Positions 1 to 9,635 are shown, numbered from the stretch's first letter. The stretch is 64,000 nt of DNA from Phaeobacter sp. B1627 (GCF_006265095.1 NZ_VCNK01000004.1:186001-250000), one strand, 5' to 3'. Numbers and translations are program-made. The notes: generated by a model from the letters alone, not told the origin.

Positions 1-476
1 AGAACTACGTGGCCAATCTCGACAGTCTGGGCGTTGCGGTCAAATTCGACGTGGTCGATACCGCGCAATACACCAGCCGCCAGCGCGCGCGGGACTATGA
101 TATGGTGGTCGACAGCTATGCGGCCTTCCTCGGCACCGGCACCGGTCTGGCGCAATACTACGGCTCCGAGGCGGCGGAGTTTTCCCTGTTCAATCCCGCA
201 GGTCTCGCCTCACCATTGGTGGACAGCATCATCGACATCTCTCTGCAGGCCCAGACCCGCGAGGAGGAAGAGGCCAGTCTGAAGGCGCTTGACCGGGCGT
301 TGCGGTTCGAATTTGCCATGATCCCGCTGTGGTACAATCCGGACCATTGGGTGGCCTATTATGACCAGTACGAACATCCGGAGACGATCCCGCCCTACGC
401 GCTTGGCTATCTCGATTTCTGGTGGTCCAACGAGGAAAAGGCCAAAGCGCTGCGCGATGCCGGCGCGCTGAGGTGA
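1..476 (+). CDS. ABC transporter substrate-binding protein, family 5 (C-terminal part)
   Basis: This reading frame is open from the window edge, so only the last 158 or so residues are present. It should be the periplasmic peptide- or oligopeptide-binding component (YejA/DppA class) of the importer encoded directly downstream. The tail has the aromatic-rich end typical of family 5 binding proteins, including [17 protein letters not shown] and GYLDFWWS. It stops 7 bp before the first permease, so it is the first visible gene of a four-gene operon. The assignment rests on both the tail sequence and the permease/ATPase context; the ligand cannot be read from this fragment. Confidence 0.85.
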   Translation, partial: NYVANLDSLGVAVKFDVVDTAQYTSRQRARDYDMVVDSYAAFLGTGTGLAQYYGSEAAEFSLFNPAGLASPLVDSIIDISLQAQTREEEEASLKALDRALRFEFAMIPLWYNPDHWVAYYDQYEHPETIPPYALGYLDFWWSNEEKAKALRDAGALR

Positions 477-483
477 TCGGCTG

Positions 484-1572
484 ATGCTGAACTACATTCT
501 GCGCCGCCTGCTGCTGGTGATCCCGACGCTGATCGGCATCATGGTGGTGAACTTCGCGCTGGTGCAATTTGTCCCCGGCGGGCCGGTCGAGCAGATGATC
601 GCCCGGCTGGAGGGGGGCGGCGACGTCTTCAGCGGCTTTTCGGGGGCCACCAATGATGCGGGCGCGGAAACCGCAGGCCAGGCCGAGAGCCAATACGCCG
701 GGGCCCGGGGCCTGCCGCCCGAGTTCATCGAGGAGCTGGAGCGCGAGTTCGGCTTTGACAAACCGCCGTTGCAGCGCTTTCTCAATATGATGCTGAACTA
801 TGTGCAACTGGATTTCGGCGAGAGTTATTTCCGCAATATCAGTGTGATAGATCTGGTGCTGGAGAAGATGCCGGTCTCGATCTCGCTGGGGCTGTGGTCG
901 ACGCTGATCGCCTATATGATCTCGATCCCGCTCGGTGTGAAAAAGGCGCTGCGCGATGGCAGCCGGTTCGACAGCTGGACCAGTGCGGTGATCATCGCCG
1001 CCTATGCCATTCCCGGCTTCCTGTTCGCGATTCTGTTGCTGGTACTGCTGGCGGGCGGGTCCTACTGGCAGATCTTTCCGCTGCGCGGCCTGACCTCCGA
1101 GAATTGGGACCAGCTCAGCCTGCTGGGCAAGATCGGCGATTATTTCTGGCATATCACCCTGCCGATCGTGGCCTCGACGATCTCGGCCTTCGCGACGCTG
1201 ACCCTGCTGACGAAGAACTCCTTTCTCGACGAGATCAAGAAACAATATGTGATGACCGCGCGCGCCAAGGGGCTGACCGAAAACCGGGTTCTCTATGGCC
1301 ATGTGTTCCGCAATGCGATGCTGATCGTGATCGCGGGCTTTCCCGGGGTGTTCATCTCGATCTTTTTCTCCGGCTCGCTGATCATCGAGACGATCTTTTC
1401 GCTCGACGGGCTGGGCCGACTGGGGTTCGAGGCCGCCGTGGCGCGGGACTATCCCATCGTCTTTGGCACGCTCTTCATCTTTGGCCTGATGGGGCTTGTG
1501 GTGGGGATCCTGTCGGACATCATGTATGTGCTGGTCGATCCGCGCATCGACTTTGAAAAGAGAGAGGGCTGA
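484..1572 (+). CDS. yejB: Peptide ABC transporter permease, YejB-like
   Basis: Inner-membrane permease of a binding-protein-dependent peptide importer, 362 residues, close to the YejB length. It opens with [19 protein letters not shown], the N-terminal membrane segment typical of DppB/OppB/YejB proteins. A long periplasmic loop follows, then several hydrophobic helices. The cytoplasmic EAA-type loop that contacts the ATPase is around residues 255-280 ([21 protein letters not shown]). The gene lies between the binding protein and the second permease with gaps of 7 and 3 bp, so it is almost surely cotranscribed. YejABEF relatives import peptides, including microcin C in enterobacteria; the substrate here is unknown. 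Confidence 0.88.
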   Translation: MLNYILRRLLLVIPTLIGIMVVNFALVQFVPGGPVEQMIARLEGGGDVFSGFSGATNDAGAETAGQAESQYAGARGLPPEFIEELEREFGFDKPPLQRFLNMMLNYVQLDFGESYFRNISVIDLVLEKMPVSISLGLWSTLIAYMISIPLGVKKALRDGSRFDSWTSAVIIAAYAIPGFLFAILLLVLLAGGSYWQIFPLRGLTSENWDQLSLLGKIGDYFWHITLPIVASTISAFATLTLLTKNSFLDEIKKQYVMTARAKGLTENRVLYGHVFRNAMLIVIAGFPGVFISIFFSGSLIIETIFSLDGLGRLGFEAAVARDYPIVFGTLFIFGLMGLVVGILSDIMYVLVDPRIDFEKREG

Positions 1573-1575
1573 GCA

Positions 1576-2682
1576 ATGGCACTGTCCCCCCTCAACCAGA
1601 GGCGCTGGAACAACTTTCGCAAGAACCGCCGGGCGCTCTGGTCGCTGCGGATTTTCGTGGTGCTGTTCGGCCTGTCGCTGATGGCCGATGTGCTGGCCAA
1701 TGACAAACCGATCCTGATCAACTACCGGGGCGACTATTTCACCCCGATCTGGACCTTCTACCCCGAGACCGATTTCGGCGGCGACTTCCAGACCGAGGCC
1801 GTCTATCGCGACCCGGAGGTCAAATGCCTGATCGCATCGGGCGGCGCCCTTGACTGTTTCGACGATCCCGACGGCATTCTGGCCGAGATCGACGCGGGCT
1901 CCTATCAGGCAGAGGACTTCCACAAGGGCTGGGCGCTCTGGCCGCCGATCCCCTATAGCTTCGACACTCCGGTGGACCGTCCCGGCGCGGCACCCCTGCC
2001 GCCCAATGGCCAGAACTGGCTGGGCACCGATGATACCAAACGCGATGTGCTGGCGCGGGTGATCTACGGGTTCCGCCTGTCGATTGTCTTCACATTGATC
2101 GTCACCGGGATCTCGACGCTGATCGGCATCTTTGCCGGGGCCATACAGGGGTTCTTTGGCGGCTGGCTGGATCTGATTTTCCAGCGGGTGATTGAAATCT
2201 GGTCCGCGACGCCGACGCTCTATGTGATCATCATCATGTTTGCGATCCTCGGGCGGGGGTTCTGGCTGCTGGTGTTTCTCATGGTGCTGTTCAGCTGGAC
2301 CTCGCTGGTGGGCGTCGTGCGGGCCGAATTCCTGCGCGCCCGCAATCTGGAATACGTGCGCGCGGCGCGGGCGCTGGGGGTCGGCAACATGACCATCATG
2401 TTCCGCCACATGCTGCCGAATGCGATGGTCGCGACGCTGACCATGCTGCCTTTCATCGTCACCGGCACCATCGGCACGCTGGCGGGGCTGGATTTCCTCG
2501 GCTTTGGCCTGCCGTCCTCGGCCCCCTCGCTGGGCGAGATGACCCTGCAGGCCAAGCAGAACCTGCAGGCGCCCTGGCTCGCCTTCACCGCGTTTTTCAC
2601 CTTTGCCATCATGCTCTCGCTGCTGGTCTTCATCTTTGAAGGCGTGCGGGATGCGTTTGATCCGAGAAAGACCTTTTCATGA
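1576..2682 (+). CDS. yejE: Peptide ABC transporter permease, YejE-like
   Basis: Second permease of the importer, 368 residues. It starts with a short basic stretch (NQRRWNNFRKNRRALWSL) before the first helix, a hallmark of DppC/YejE proteins. A periplasmic insertion of about 100 residues follows, as in YejE, then five hydrophobic segments. The EAA-like loop is EFLRARNLEYVRAARALG. The stop codon overlaps the start of the ATPase gene (ATGA), which points to translational coupling. It should pair with the YejB-like subunit to form the membrane channel. Confidence 0.88.
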   Translation: MALSPLNQRRWNNFRKNRRALWSLRIFVVLFGLSLMADVLANDKPILINYRGDYFTPIWTFYPETDFGGDFQTEAVYRDPEVKCLIASGGALDCFDDPDGILAEIDAGSYQAEDFHKGWALWPPIPYSFDTPVDRPGAAPLPPNGQNWLGTDDTKRDVLARVIYGFRLSIVFTLIVTGISTLIGIFAGAIQGFFGGWLDLIFQRVIEIWSATPTLYVIIIMFAILGRGFWLLVFLMVLFSWTSLVGVVRAEFLRARNLEYVRAARALGVGNMTIMFRHMLPNAMVATLTMLPFIVTGTIGTLAGLDFLGFGLPSSAPSLGEMTLQAKQNLQAPWLAFTAFFTFAIMLSLLVFIFEGVRDAFDPRKTFS

Positions 2683-4265
2683 CTGCCATCCTTCAGGTCA
2701 AAGATCTGCGCGTCTCCTTTCGCCAGGACGGTCGGATCACCGAGGCAGTCCGGGGCGTGTCCTTTTCGGTTGCCCGCGGCGAGACGGTCGCGCTGGTCGG
2801 GGAATCGGGCTCCGGCAAATCGGTGTCTGCCCTGTCCACGGTGCAGCTTTTGGGGGACAGCGCCATCGTCGAGGGCTCCGTCACCTATGACGGGCAGGAA
2901 ATGATCGGCGCCGATGAACGGACCCTGCGCGGGGTGCGTGGCAACGATATCTCCTTCATCTTCCAGGAGCCGATGACCTCGCTCAATCCGCTGCATTCGA
3001 TTGAAAAACAACTGGGAGAGGCGTTGGCCCTGCATCAGGGGGTGACCGGTGATGCCGCCAGGCGCCGCATTCTCGATCTGTTGCACAAGGTCGGGATCCG
3101 GGACGCCGAAAGCCGCCTCGGCGCCTATCCGCACCAGCTCTCCGGTGGCCAGCGCCAGCGGGTGATGATCGCCATGGCGCTGGCCAATAAACCCGATGTC
3201 CTGATTGCCGATGAACCGACCACGGCGCTTGATGTGACGATCCAGGCGCAGATCCTCGACCTTCTGGCCGAGCTGAAGGCCAGCGAGGGAATGGGACTTT
3301 TGTTCATCACCCATGATCTGTCGATCGTGCGGCGGATCGCCGACAGGGTCTGCGTGATGAAATCGGGGGAAATCGTCGAGGAAGGCCCGACGGCCGAGCT
3401 CTTTGCCAACCCGCAGCACCCCTACACGCAAAAACTGCTGGCGGCAGAACCTTCGGGGCGTCCGGCGCCTATTCCGCCGGATGCGGCCGAGCTGGTCTCC
3501 ACCCGCGATCTCAAGGTCTGGTTTCCGATCCAGCGCGGCTTGCTGAAACGCACCGTCGGCCATGTGAAGGCGGTGAACCCGATGTCGCTCTCGGTCCGCG
3601 CGGGCGAGACCCTCGGCATCGTGGGCGAGTCGGGATCTGGAAAGACCACGATGGCGCTGGCGATCATGCGCCTGATCGCATCAGAGGGCGAGGTGCGGTT
3701 TCAGGGGCGTGATCTGCGGCAAGGGTCCACGCGGGAGCTGCGGCATCTGCGCAAGGATATGCAGATCGTGTTTCAGGATCCCTTCGGCTCGCTCAGCCCG
3801 CGGATGACCTGCCAGCAGATCATTGCCGAAGGGCTCGCCATTCACGACATCGATCAGCATCGGAAACCCCGGGATCTGGTCGTCGAAGTGATGGAGGAGG
3901 TTGGGCTCGATCCTGCCGCCATGGACCGCTACCCGCATGAGTTTTCCGGCGGCCAGCGGCAGCGGATTGCCATCGCAAGGGCCATGGTCTTGCGGCCGAA
4001 GCTGGTGGTGCTGGACGAGCCGACCTCGGCGTTGGATATGACGGTTCAGGTGCAGATCGTGGATCTTCTGCGCGATCTGCAGGCGCGCTACGGGCTTGCC
4101 TATCTGTTTATCAGTCACGACCTCAATGTGGTGCGGGCCATGTCGCATGAAATCATGGTGATGAAAGCCGGCGATGTCGTGGAACGCGGCCCGGCGGACG
4201 AGATTTTCGCGGCGCCGAAACAGGCCTATACGCAAAGCCTGCTGTCGGCTGTGACAGCTGGGTGA
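2679..4265 (+). CDS. yejF: Peptide ABC transporter, duplicated ATP-binding protein, YejF-like
   Basis: Energy-coupling ATPase with two nucleotide-binding domains in one 528-residue chain, the YejF/GsiA arrangement. Both halves show a Walker A ([17 protein letters not shown]), an ABC signature ([16 protein letters not shown]) and a Walker B ([22 protein letters not shown]). Each half ends with the oligopeptide-transporter C-terminal motif around the HPYTQ and KQAYTQ segments. It overlaps the upstream permease by 4 bp and closes the operon. No gene follows on this strand; a strong hairpin lies about 80 bp beyond the stop. Confidence 0.92.
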   Translation: MTAILQVKDLRVSFRQDGRITEAVRGVSFSVARGETVALVGESGSGKSVSALSTVQLLGDSAIVEGSVTYDGQEMIGADERTLRGVRGNDISFIFQEPMTSLNPLHSIEKQLGEALALHQGVTGDAARRRILDLLHKVGIRDAESRLGAYPHQLSGGQRQRVMIAMALANKPDVLIADEPTTALDVTIQAQILDLLAELKASEGMGLLFITHDLSIVRRIADRVCVMKSGEIVEEGPTAELFANPQHPYTQKLLAAEPSGRPAPIPPDAAELVSTRDLKVWFPIQRGLLKRTVGHVKAVNPMSLSVRAGETLGIVGESGSGKTTMALAIMRLIASEGEVRFQGRDLRQGSTRELRHLRKDMQIVFQDPFGSLSPRMTCQQIIAEGLAIHDIDQHRKPRDLVVEVMEEVGLDPAAMDRYPHEFSGGQRQRIAIARAMVLRPKLVVLDEPTSALDMTVQVQIVDLLRDLQARYGLAYLFISHDLNVVRAMSHEIMVMKAGDVVERGPADEIFAAPKQAYTQSLLSAVTAG

Positions 4266-4343
4266 GCCTTCAGGCTTTGGTCATGAAATCATAGATCTAT
4301 GCGTTCGCGGATGTGGCAACGCCCAGAAAAAGTATCAGGGAGC

Positions 4344-4379
4344 CTGACCCATTGTTTCGTGTGCGAAACAATGGGTCAG
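4344..4379. repeat. Perfect 16-bp inverted repeat (hairpin) between convergent genes
   Basis: The arm CTGACCCATTGTTTCG (4344-4359) and its exact reverse complement (4364-4379) are separated by a TGTG loop. It lies about 80 bp after the yejF-like stop and about 215 bp beyond the hemN stop on the other strand. No T-run follows directly on either strand, so it is not a textbook intrinsic terminator. It could still end or protect transcripts from both sides. Its arm composition is much less GC-rich than the other hairpins in this window. Confidence 0.8.
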
Positions 4380-4424
4380 CTGTATTGACCTTTCGGCAGG
4401 CCGCGGCATCAGGCCGTATGTAGC

Positions 4425-4460
4425 AGGGTATTTGACAGGTACTTTGACAGGGTGTTTCAC
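4425..4460. repeat. Degenerate 12-bp tandem repeat, three units
   Basis: Three consecutive 12-mers AGGGTATTTGAC, AGGTACTTTGAC and AGGGTGTTTCAC. They lie in the convergent gap between the yejF-like gene and hemN. The gap 4266-4592 has no credible gene: it holds this array, the hairpin before it, a small ATGGGC/GCCCAT hairpin (4470-4485) and a dispersed repeat that reaches the hemN stop. Confidence 0.7.
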
Positions 4461-4514
4461 ACATGCGTCATGGGCCGCAGCCCATCGGGTTTCTTGCGGC
4501 GCGTCCGGTGCAGA

Positions 4515-4592
4515 GGGGGGGCTCCCGCCCGTCTCAGAGGCATTGAAATGCCACTTCGCCCGTTGGGCCGGGCGCCGCTTGCGCGGCGCGGG
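4515..4592 (+). repeat. Dispersed intergenic hairpin repeat, copy A
   Basis: Begins with a G-run followed by GCTCCCGCCC, then a small ATTGAAAT palindrome, then the core CGTTGGGCCGGGCGCCGC. It ends in a hairpin with stem GCGCCGC/GCGGCGC (4572-4578 and 4583-4589) and loop TTGC. The element touches the hemN stop codon. The same core recurs near 17.5, 30.2, 37.3 and 58.4 kb and partly near 25.2 kb. Confidence 0.75.
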
Positions 4593-5948
4593 TCAGATCG
4601 CCGAGCTGTGACCTGCTTTGCTGAGGTCATAGGTGTCAAAATGGCGGGCGATCATACGCGTCAGGGGGCGGGCTTCGGCGCGCAGAGAGAGGCCTTCCTT
4701 GCCAACCTCCACCATTGCGGGAAAGGCCTCATCCACGCCGCGAAACAGCGCATTCAGGCGGTCCGCATCGATTGCGTGATGCGACAGGATCTCATCCGAC
4801 GAGATGGCGAAGTCGCACATCAGGGCTTCGATCATGCGGCCGCGCAGGCGGTCCTCACCGTCAAAGACGTGACCGCGCGTGGTGGAGAACTGCCCCGCGC
4901 GCACGGCTTTGGTATAGGCCGAGGTGGAGGGGGCATTCTGGGCATAACCTTCGGGGAACCGCGAAATCGACGAGGCCCCGAGACCGATCAGCACATCGGC
5001 CTGATCATCGGTATAGCCCTGGAAATTGCGCCGCAGGGCACCGGTCCGCGCGGCGGTGGCGAGGCCATCATGGGAGGCCGCGAAATGATCAATCCCGATC
5101 TCCTCATAGCCATCCCACAGAAACAGGCGCCTGGCGGTGTCAAAGAGGCGGAGCCGGTCCGGTGGGCTCGGAAGCGCCTCCGAGGGGATCATGCTCTGCC
5201 GACGCGCCATCCAGGGGACATGGGCATAGCCATAGAGCGCGACCCGGTCCGGAGACAGGGACAGGAGTTTCTGTACGCTCTCGGTCATCCGCGCCCGCGT
5301 CTGATCGGGAAGACCAAAGAGGATATCCGCATTGAGGCTCCTGATGCCGCGGTCGCGGATCATCTCCACTGCGTCGCGGGTGAGTTCGAAGGGCTGGATG
5401 CGGCCGATCGTCTCCTGGATGCCGGGGTCAAAATCCTGAACGCCGATGGAGGCCCGGGTCAGCCCGGCTGCGGCCAGCGCGTCGAGGCGGGGCGCGTCAA
5501 TCTCATTCGGGTCGATTTCCACCGAAAACTCGCCGTCCGGAGCCATCGGAGCAACGGCAAAGATCGCCTCGGCCAGTTCGGTCATCATCTCAGAGGTCAG
5601 CAGCGTCGGCGTGCCGCCGCCCCAATGCAGCCGGGACAGACGGACGCCCGCCGGCAGGTGGCGTGCCAGCAGAGCGATTTCCTGCTTCAGGACCTGCAGA
5701 TAGGCCTGGACGGGCGCGCTGGATTGCGTGCCCTGGGTGCGGCAGGCGCAGAACCAGCACAGCCTCCGGCAGAACGGAACATGCAGGTAGAGGGAGATCT
5801 CCGTTCCGGGGGCAATGGCGCTGATCCAGTTGATAAACTGATCCTGCCCCAGCTCCGGAGTGAAGTGGGGGGCGGTGGGGTAGCTTGTGTAGCGCGGGAC
5901 TTTTGCGTCGAAAAGTCCAAGTCGCGCCAATTGAGAATCTTCAATCAT
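4593..5948 (-). CDS. hemN: Oxygen-independent coproporphyrinogen III oxidase
   Basis: Radical-SAM enzyme that decarboxylates coproporphyrinogen III to protoporphyrinogen IX without oxygen, in the cytoplasm. The N-terminal part carries the cluster motif C-x3-C-x2-C in VPFCRRLCWFCAC, plus HWGGGTPTLL and later the HemN C-terminal region. I chose the ATG at 5948 (MIEDSQLARLGLFDAK) over an upstream in-frame ATG at 5996. The longer form would place an FNR box inside the reading frame and adds non-conserved residues. Length is 451 residues, normal for HemN. It is divergent from fnrL and shares its control region, so activation or derepression at low oxygen is expected. Confidence 0.93.
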   Translation of the reverse strand: MIEDSQLARLGLFDAKVPRYTSYPTAPHFTPELGQDQFINWISAIAPGTEISLYLHVPFCRRLCWFCACRTQGTQSSAPVQAYLQVLKQEIALLARHLPAGVRLSRLHWGGGTPTLLTSEMMTELAEAIFAVAPMAPDGEFSVEIDPNEIDAPRLDALAAAGLTRASIGVQDFDPGIQETIGRIQPFELTRDAVEMIRDRGIRSLNADILFGLPDQTRARMTESVQKLLSLSPDRVALYGYAHVPWMARRQSMIPSEALPSPPDRLRLFDTARRLFLWDGYEEIGIDHFAASHDGLATAARTGALRRNFQGYTDDQADVLIGLGASSISRFPEGYAQNAPSTSAYTKAVRAGQFSTTRGHVFDGEDRLRGRMIEALMCDFAISSDEILSHHAIDADRLNALFRGVDEAFPAMVEVGKEGLSLRAEARPLTRMIARHFDTYDLSKAGHSSAI

Positions 5949-5982
5949 CCGGATAGGGTAGGGCGATAATTCGGTGTCATCC

Positions 5983-5996
5983 TTGACACAGATCAA
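5983..5996. promoter_or_regulatory. FNR box between hemN and fnrL
   Basis: TTGACACAGATCAA matches the FNR/FnrL consensus TTGAY-N4-RTCAA with both half sites intact. It lies 35 bp upstream of the hemN start and only 12 bp upstream of the fnrL ATG. The position suits autorepression of fnrL together with control of hemN. Confidence 0.88.
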
Positions 5997-6008
5997 CCCG
6001 AGGTGCGT

Positions 6009-6752
6009 ATGCCCGTTGCCCAGTTACAGTCGCTTCAGTGTTCCGATTGTCCAATTCGCCACCGCGCGGTCTGTGCCCGGTGCGAGGCGGATGAGCTCGA
6101 AGCGCTGAACGTCATCAAATATTACCGCAGCTTTCAGGCAGGGCAGCCGGTGATCTGGTCCGGCGATCAGATGAACTTTGTCGGTTCTGTCGTCTCGGGG
6201 ATCGCGACGCTGACCCAGACGATGGAAGACGGGCGGACGCAGATGGTCGGTTTGTTGCTGCCCAGCGATTTTGTCGGCCGTCCGGGACGATCCGGGGCCG
6301 CCTATAATGTGGTGGCGACCACGGATGTGGTGATGTGCTGTTTTCGCAAGAAACCGTTCGAGGAGCTCATGGCGCGGACCCCGCATATCGCGCACCGGCT
6401 GCTTGAGATGACGCTGGACGAGCTGGATGCGGCGCGCGAGTGGATGCTGGTTCTGGGGCGCAAGACCGCACGCGAGAAAATCGCAAGCCTGTTGTTGATA
6501 CTGGCACGGCGCGATGTCTCACTCGGGGCGGATGAGCGGATCGGCGGGGCGCTCAGTTTCGATCTCAAACTCACCCGTGAGGCGATGGCGGACTATCTCG
6601 GGCTGACGCTGGAAACGGTGAGCAGGCAGATCTCGGCCCTGAAGAAGGCGGGCGTGATCATACTGGAGGGCAAGCGGCACGTCATTGTCCCGGATATGCG
6701 CCGTCTCATCGAAGAGGCCGGCGACGACAGCGACGGTGGGCTGGTGGGCTGA
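6009..6752 (+). CDS. fnrL: Oxygen-sensing FNR-family regulator FnrL
   Basis: CRP/FNR transcription factor of 247 residues. The N-terminus carries C11, C14, C22 and C25 (CSDCPIRHRAVCARC), and C110/C111 lie in the sensor domain. These provide the ligands for an oxygen-labile [4Fe-4S] cluster. The helix-turn-helix near residues 184-213 has the recognition sequence ETVSRQ, the E-x2-SR pattern that reads TTGAT half sites. The ATG at 6009 has a GAGGTG ribosome-binding site; a GTG at 6003 is the only in-frame alternative. It should control the FNR boxes ahead of hemN, ccoN and ccoG in this window. Confidence 0.94.
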   Translation: MPVAQLQSLQCSDCPIRHRAVCARCEADELEALNVIKYYRSFQAGQPVIWSGDQMNFVGSVVSGIATLTQTMEDGRTQMVGLLLPSDFVGRPGRSGAAYNVVATTDVVMCCFRKKPFEELMARTPHIAHRLLEMTLDELDAAREWMLVLGRKTAREKIASLLLILARRDVSLGADERIGGALSFDLKLTREAMADYLGLTLETVSRQISALKKAGVIILEGKRHVIVPDMRRLIEEAGDDSDGGLVG

Positions 6753-6787
6753 GGTCCTTCTGTTGAGGCATCAGTCGGTAGAAGGGG

Positions 6788-6844
6788 GCGCCGCATGGCC
6801 AGGGGCCATGCGGCGCGCAGCCTGCCCCGGAAGGGGCAGGCTGC
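6788..6844. repeat. Two perfect hairpins back to back in a convergent gap
   Basis: Hairpin 1 has arms GCGCCGCATGGCC (6788-6800) and its complement (6804-6816) with an AGG loop. Hairpin 2 starts at the next base: arms GCAGCCTGCCCC (6817-6828) and complement (6833-6844) with a GGAA loop. They sit between the 3' ends of fnrL and the stress protein gene. No T-run follows, so a conventional intrinsic terminator is not shown; a two-way transcript end is plausible. Confidence 0.8.
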
Positions 6845-6966
6845 CAAGCCCAAGCCGCTCAGGTGTGGGCTGACCGAAGGTCAGGCAACCCGGGGGCGCG
6901 GGAGCTCCACCCGATCAATGTATCTGCGGCCTCCTGACGGACAGCCGATGGCCATCCTGCCCCTGT

Positions 6967-7806
6967 TCAATGCGCCATCAGCACCGGCAGGGTGCTGTGT
7001 TCCAACATGTTGCGGGTGGTGCCGCCAAGGATGGATTCGCGCAGGCGCGAATGACCATAGGCGCCCATCACGATCAACTCTGCGCCGCTGTCCAGCGCAT
7101 GGCGGCGCAGCACGTCTGAGACGCGCGGCAGGGTCTTGCTGAGCACATCCACCTCGCAAGCGACCCCATGACGCGCCAGCATCTGGCAGAGCATGCCACC
7201 GGGGTCGGATCGTTCGATCCCATGCTGCGGCGGGTCAATGACTGCAATCCGAACCAGATCTGCGGATTGCAGCAGGGGCAGCGCTTTGCGTACGGCGGTC
7301 AGCGCCTCTATGCTCTCATCCCAGGCGACCAATACGGTTTTCAAACGCTCCGGCAACAGCTGCCCTTCGGGTAGCGCAAGCACCGGGGTGCGGGCTGCGA
7401 ACAGCGCTGCTTCGACAATGATCTCCGCCTCGGGCCCCTGATCCTTGCCGTAGGGCAAATCGGAGATCACCAGATCGCAGAACCGTGCATGATGCGAGAT
7501 CACCCGCGTCAGATCGCCCAGTGGTGCCAAGGCCGTCGCGACCGCGAAGGGCACGCCGCTGGCGCGCAGCCGGGTCTCTGTGTCGGCTTCGACCTCCTGC
7601 ATCTCGGCCCGGGCGCGATCTAGCATCGAGGTGATCGCGATCGCCGTGGCGCTGGCATCATAGTAACCGACCTGGGTACGGTCGACGCCGAGGCAGAGCA
7701 CATCAAGGTGACCGTCATGACGCCGCACCAGCGCCTCGGCCTGGGCCAGCGCCGTGCTGCCTCCCTCCGGAGTGGCGCGAACGGTGAGAAGAGTTTTGTA
7801 GGTCAT
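6967..7806 (-). CDS. Two-domain universal stress protein
   Basis: A 279-residue cytoplasmic protein made of two UspA-like domains. The C-terminal domain ends with the nucleotide-binding motif G-x2-G-x9-G-(S/T) in GAYGHSRLRESILGGTT. The N-terminal domain starts TYKTLLTVRATPEGGS and looks degenerate. I chose the ATG at 7806, preceded by AAGGGCAAG, over one 33 bp upstream. It is transcribed away from ccoN, and the FNR box at 7900 lies 94 bp upstream of this start, so it may respond to oxygen as well. This position beside cco genes is common in Rhodobacterales; the exact role is not known. Confidence 0.88.
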   Translation of the reverse strand: MTYKTLLTVRATPEGGSTALAQAEALVRRHDGHLDVLCLGVDRTQVGYYDASATAIAITSMLDRARAEMQEVEADTETRLRASGVPFAVATALAPLGDLTRVISHHARFCDLVISDLPYGKDQGPEAEIIVEAALFAARTPVLALPEGQLLPERLKTVLVAWDESIEALTAVRKALPLLQSADLVRIAVIDPPQHGIERSDPGGMLCQMLARHGVACEVDVLSKTLPRVSDVLRRHALDSGAELIVMGAYGHSRLRESILGGTTRNMLEHSTLPVLMAH

Positions 7807-7899
7807 GATCTTGCCCTTTCTGCAGGCGGGGACTGTCAAAACACCGCACGGCGCGGCGTGTGTCGCAAGAAGTCATGACATAACCCCGGTTCGCCTATC

Positions 7900-7913
7900 T
7901 TGATGCAGATCAA
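7900..7913. promoter_or_regulatory. FNR box upstream of ccoN
   Basis: TTGATGCAGATCAA is a perfect TTGAT-N4-ATCAA palindrome, 103 bp upstream of the ccoN start. A class II FNR promoter centred at -41.5 would place the transcript start near 7948. It could also act on the divergent stress protein gene. Confidence 0.9.
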
Positions 7914-8016
7914 TGTGCACAGCCGCCCCGACTGGCATCTTGGGACATGGAAAATCACGTCCGACACAGGCCCATGCGCCACAACGATTCGGATGAACCA
8001 TTCAAAGGGGCATTAA

Positions 8017-9621
8017 ATGTCTAATTATCTCAAGCTGATAGGGCTTGGCGTCTTGACGGTCTTCTTCATGATCGCGGCCGGCTACGCCAGGGATCTGGCC
8101 TACCAGACGCATGCGGTGATCCTGATGTTGGTCGCGGCCGGTCTGTTTCTCCACACGCTGCGCAACACGGATGAACCGCGGCTTCCCGTCGCGACGGGGG
8201 ACTATTTCGACAGCGTGGTGAGGGCCGGGGTGATCGCCACCTCCTTTTGGGGCGTTGCGGGGTTTCTGGTCGGAACCTTCATCGCGTTTCAACTTGCCTT
8301 TCCGGTGCTGAATTTCGACTGGTCCGAAGGCTACGCCAATTTCGGCCGCCTGCGTCCCCTGCACACCTCGGCGGTGATATTTGCCTTTGGCGGCAACGCG
8401 CTGATCGCTACCTCCTTCTACGTGGTGCAGCGGACCTCGGCGGCGCGGCTCTGGGGTGGGAATCTGGCGTGGTTCGTGTTTTGGGGCTATCAGCTGTTCA
8501 TCGTGCTGGCGGCCACCGGCTATCTGCTTGGCGGCACCCAATCCAAGGAATACGCCGAGCCGGAATGGTACATCGACCTCTGGCTGACCGTCGTCTGGGT
8601 CGCCTATCTCGCGGTATTCCTCGGCACCATCATCAAACGCAAGGAGCCGCATATCTATGTGGCGAACTGGTTCTACCTGGCCTTCATCGTGACCGTCGCA
8701 ATGCTGCATGTGGTCAATAACCTGACCATCCCGGTGTCGATCTGGGGATCGAAATCGGTGATCATCTGGCCCGGCGTGCAGGACGCCATGGTGCAGTGGT
8801 GGTATGGCCATAATGCGGTGGGATTCTTCCTGACGGCGGGCTTCCTCGGGATGATGTACTACTTCATTCCGAAGCAGGCAGAGCGTCCGGTCTATAGCTA
8901 CAAATTGTCGATCATCCACTTCTGGGCGCTGATTTTCCTCTATATCTGGGCGGGACCGCACCATTTGCACTATACCGCACTGCCGGACTGGGCCTCGACG
9001 CTGGGCATGGTGTTCTCGATCGTTTTGTGGATGCCCAGCTGGGGCGGCATGATCAACGGGCTGATGACGCTCTCGGGCGCCTGGGACAAGCTGCGCACCG
9101 ACCCGGTCCTGCGGATGCTGGTGATCTCGGTCGGATTCTACGGCATGTCGACCTTTGAAGGTCCGATGATGTCGATCCGGGCGGTGAACTCGCTGTCGCA
9201 TTACACCGACTGGACCATCGGCCATGTGCACTCCGGGGCGCTCGGCTGGAACGGCATGATCACCTTCGGCTGTCTCTATTATCTGACACCGGTGCTGTGG
9301 AAACGCGCAGGCCTCTACTCGCTGAGCCTTGTCAGCTGGCACTTCTGGCTCGCCACCATCGGCATCGTGCTCTACGCGGCCTCGATGTGGGTGACCGGCA
9401 TCATGGAGGGCCTGATGTGGCGGGAAGTGGACGCCAATGGTTTCCTCGTGTGGTCCTTTGCGGACACCGTGGCGGCCAAGCTTCCGATGTATGTGATGCG
9501 GGGTCTGGGCGGGGTCATGTACCTCAGCGGGTCACTGATCATGTGCTACAACCTGTGGATGACCGTTCGTCGGGCGCCGGCCAAAGAGGCCAGCCTGTCC
9601 GTCGCGGTCCCGGCTGAATAA
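8017..9621 (+). CDS. ccoN: cbb3-type cytochrome c oxidase subunit I
   Basis: Catalytic subunit of the high-affinity cbb3 terminal oxidase, 534 residues with about 12 membrane helices. Haem and CuB histidines are visible in [14 protein letters not shown] (low-spin haem), [11 protein letters not shown] and [15 protein letters not shown] (CuB), and [12 protein letters not shown] (haem pair). [10 protein letters not shown] carries the conserved helix VII tyrosine region of cbb3 enzymes. The ATG at 8017 has AAAGGGG ahead of it. It heads the ccoNOQP operon and is probably activated by FnrL at the box upstream. Confidence 0.97.
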   Translation: MSNYLKLIGLGVLTVFFMIAAGYARDLAYQTHAVILMLVAAGLFLHTLRNTDEPRLPVATGDYFDSVVRAGVIATSFWGVAGFLVGTFIAFQLAFPVLNFDWSEGYANFGRLRPLHTSAVIFAFGGNALIATSFYVVQRTSAARLWGGNLAWFVFWGYQLFIVLAATGYLLGGTQSKEYAEPEWYIDLWLTVVWVAYLAVFLGTIIKRKEPHIYVANWFYLAFIVTVAMLHVVNNLTIPVSIWGSKSVIIWPGVQDAMVQWWYGHNAVGFFLTAGFLGMMYYFIPKQAERPVYSYKLSIIHFWALIFLYIWAGPHHLHYTALPDWASTLGMVFSIVLWMPSWGGMINGLMTLSGAWDKLRTDPVLRMLVISVGFYGMSTFEGPMMSIRAVNSLSHYTDWTIGHVHSGALGWNGMITFGCLYYLTPVLWKRAGLYSLSLVSWHFWLATIGIVLYAASMWVTGIMEGLMWREVDANGFLVWSFADTVAAKLPMYVMRGLGGVMYLSGSLIMCYNLWMTVRRAPAKEASLSVAVPAE

Positions 9622-9635
9622 GGAGGGCCGGAGAG

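Noticed and set aside
229-2409. Long minus-strand open frame (726 codons) across the permease genes
   Set aside because: It lies antisense to well-supported ABC permease genes and its composition (Arg/His/Gln/Pro-rich, no motifs) is that of a GC-rich shadow frame.
4452-5969. Plus-strand open frame of 505 codons over hemN
   Set aside because: Antisense to hemN, whose radical-SAM motifs are clear; the frame also starts inside a tandem array and a hairpin repeat.
5949-5996. Extended hemN N-terminus from the ATG at 5996
   Set aside because: It would place the FNR box in the coding sequence and add residues that do not look conserved.
6788-6844. Ordinary intrinsic terminator
   Set aside because: Stems are strong but no T-run follows on either strand, so I list it as a hairpin repeat.
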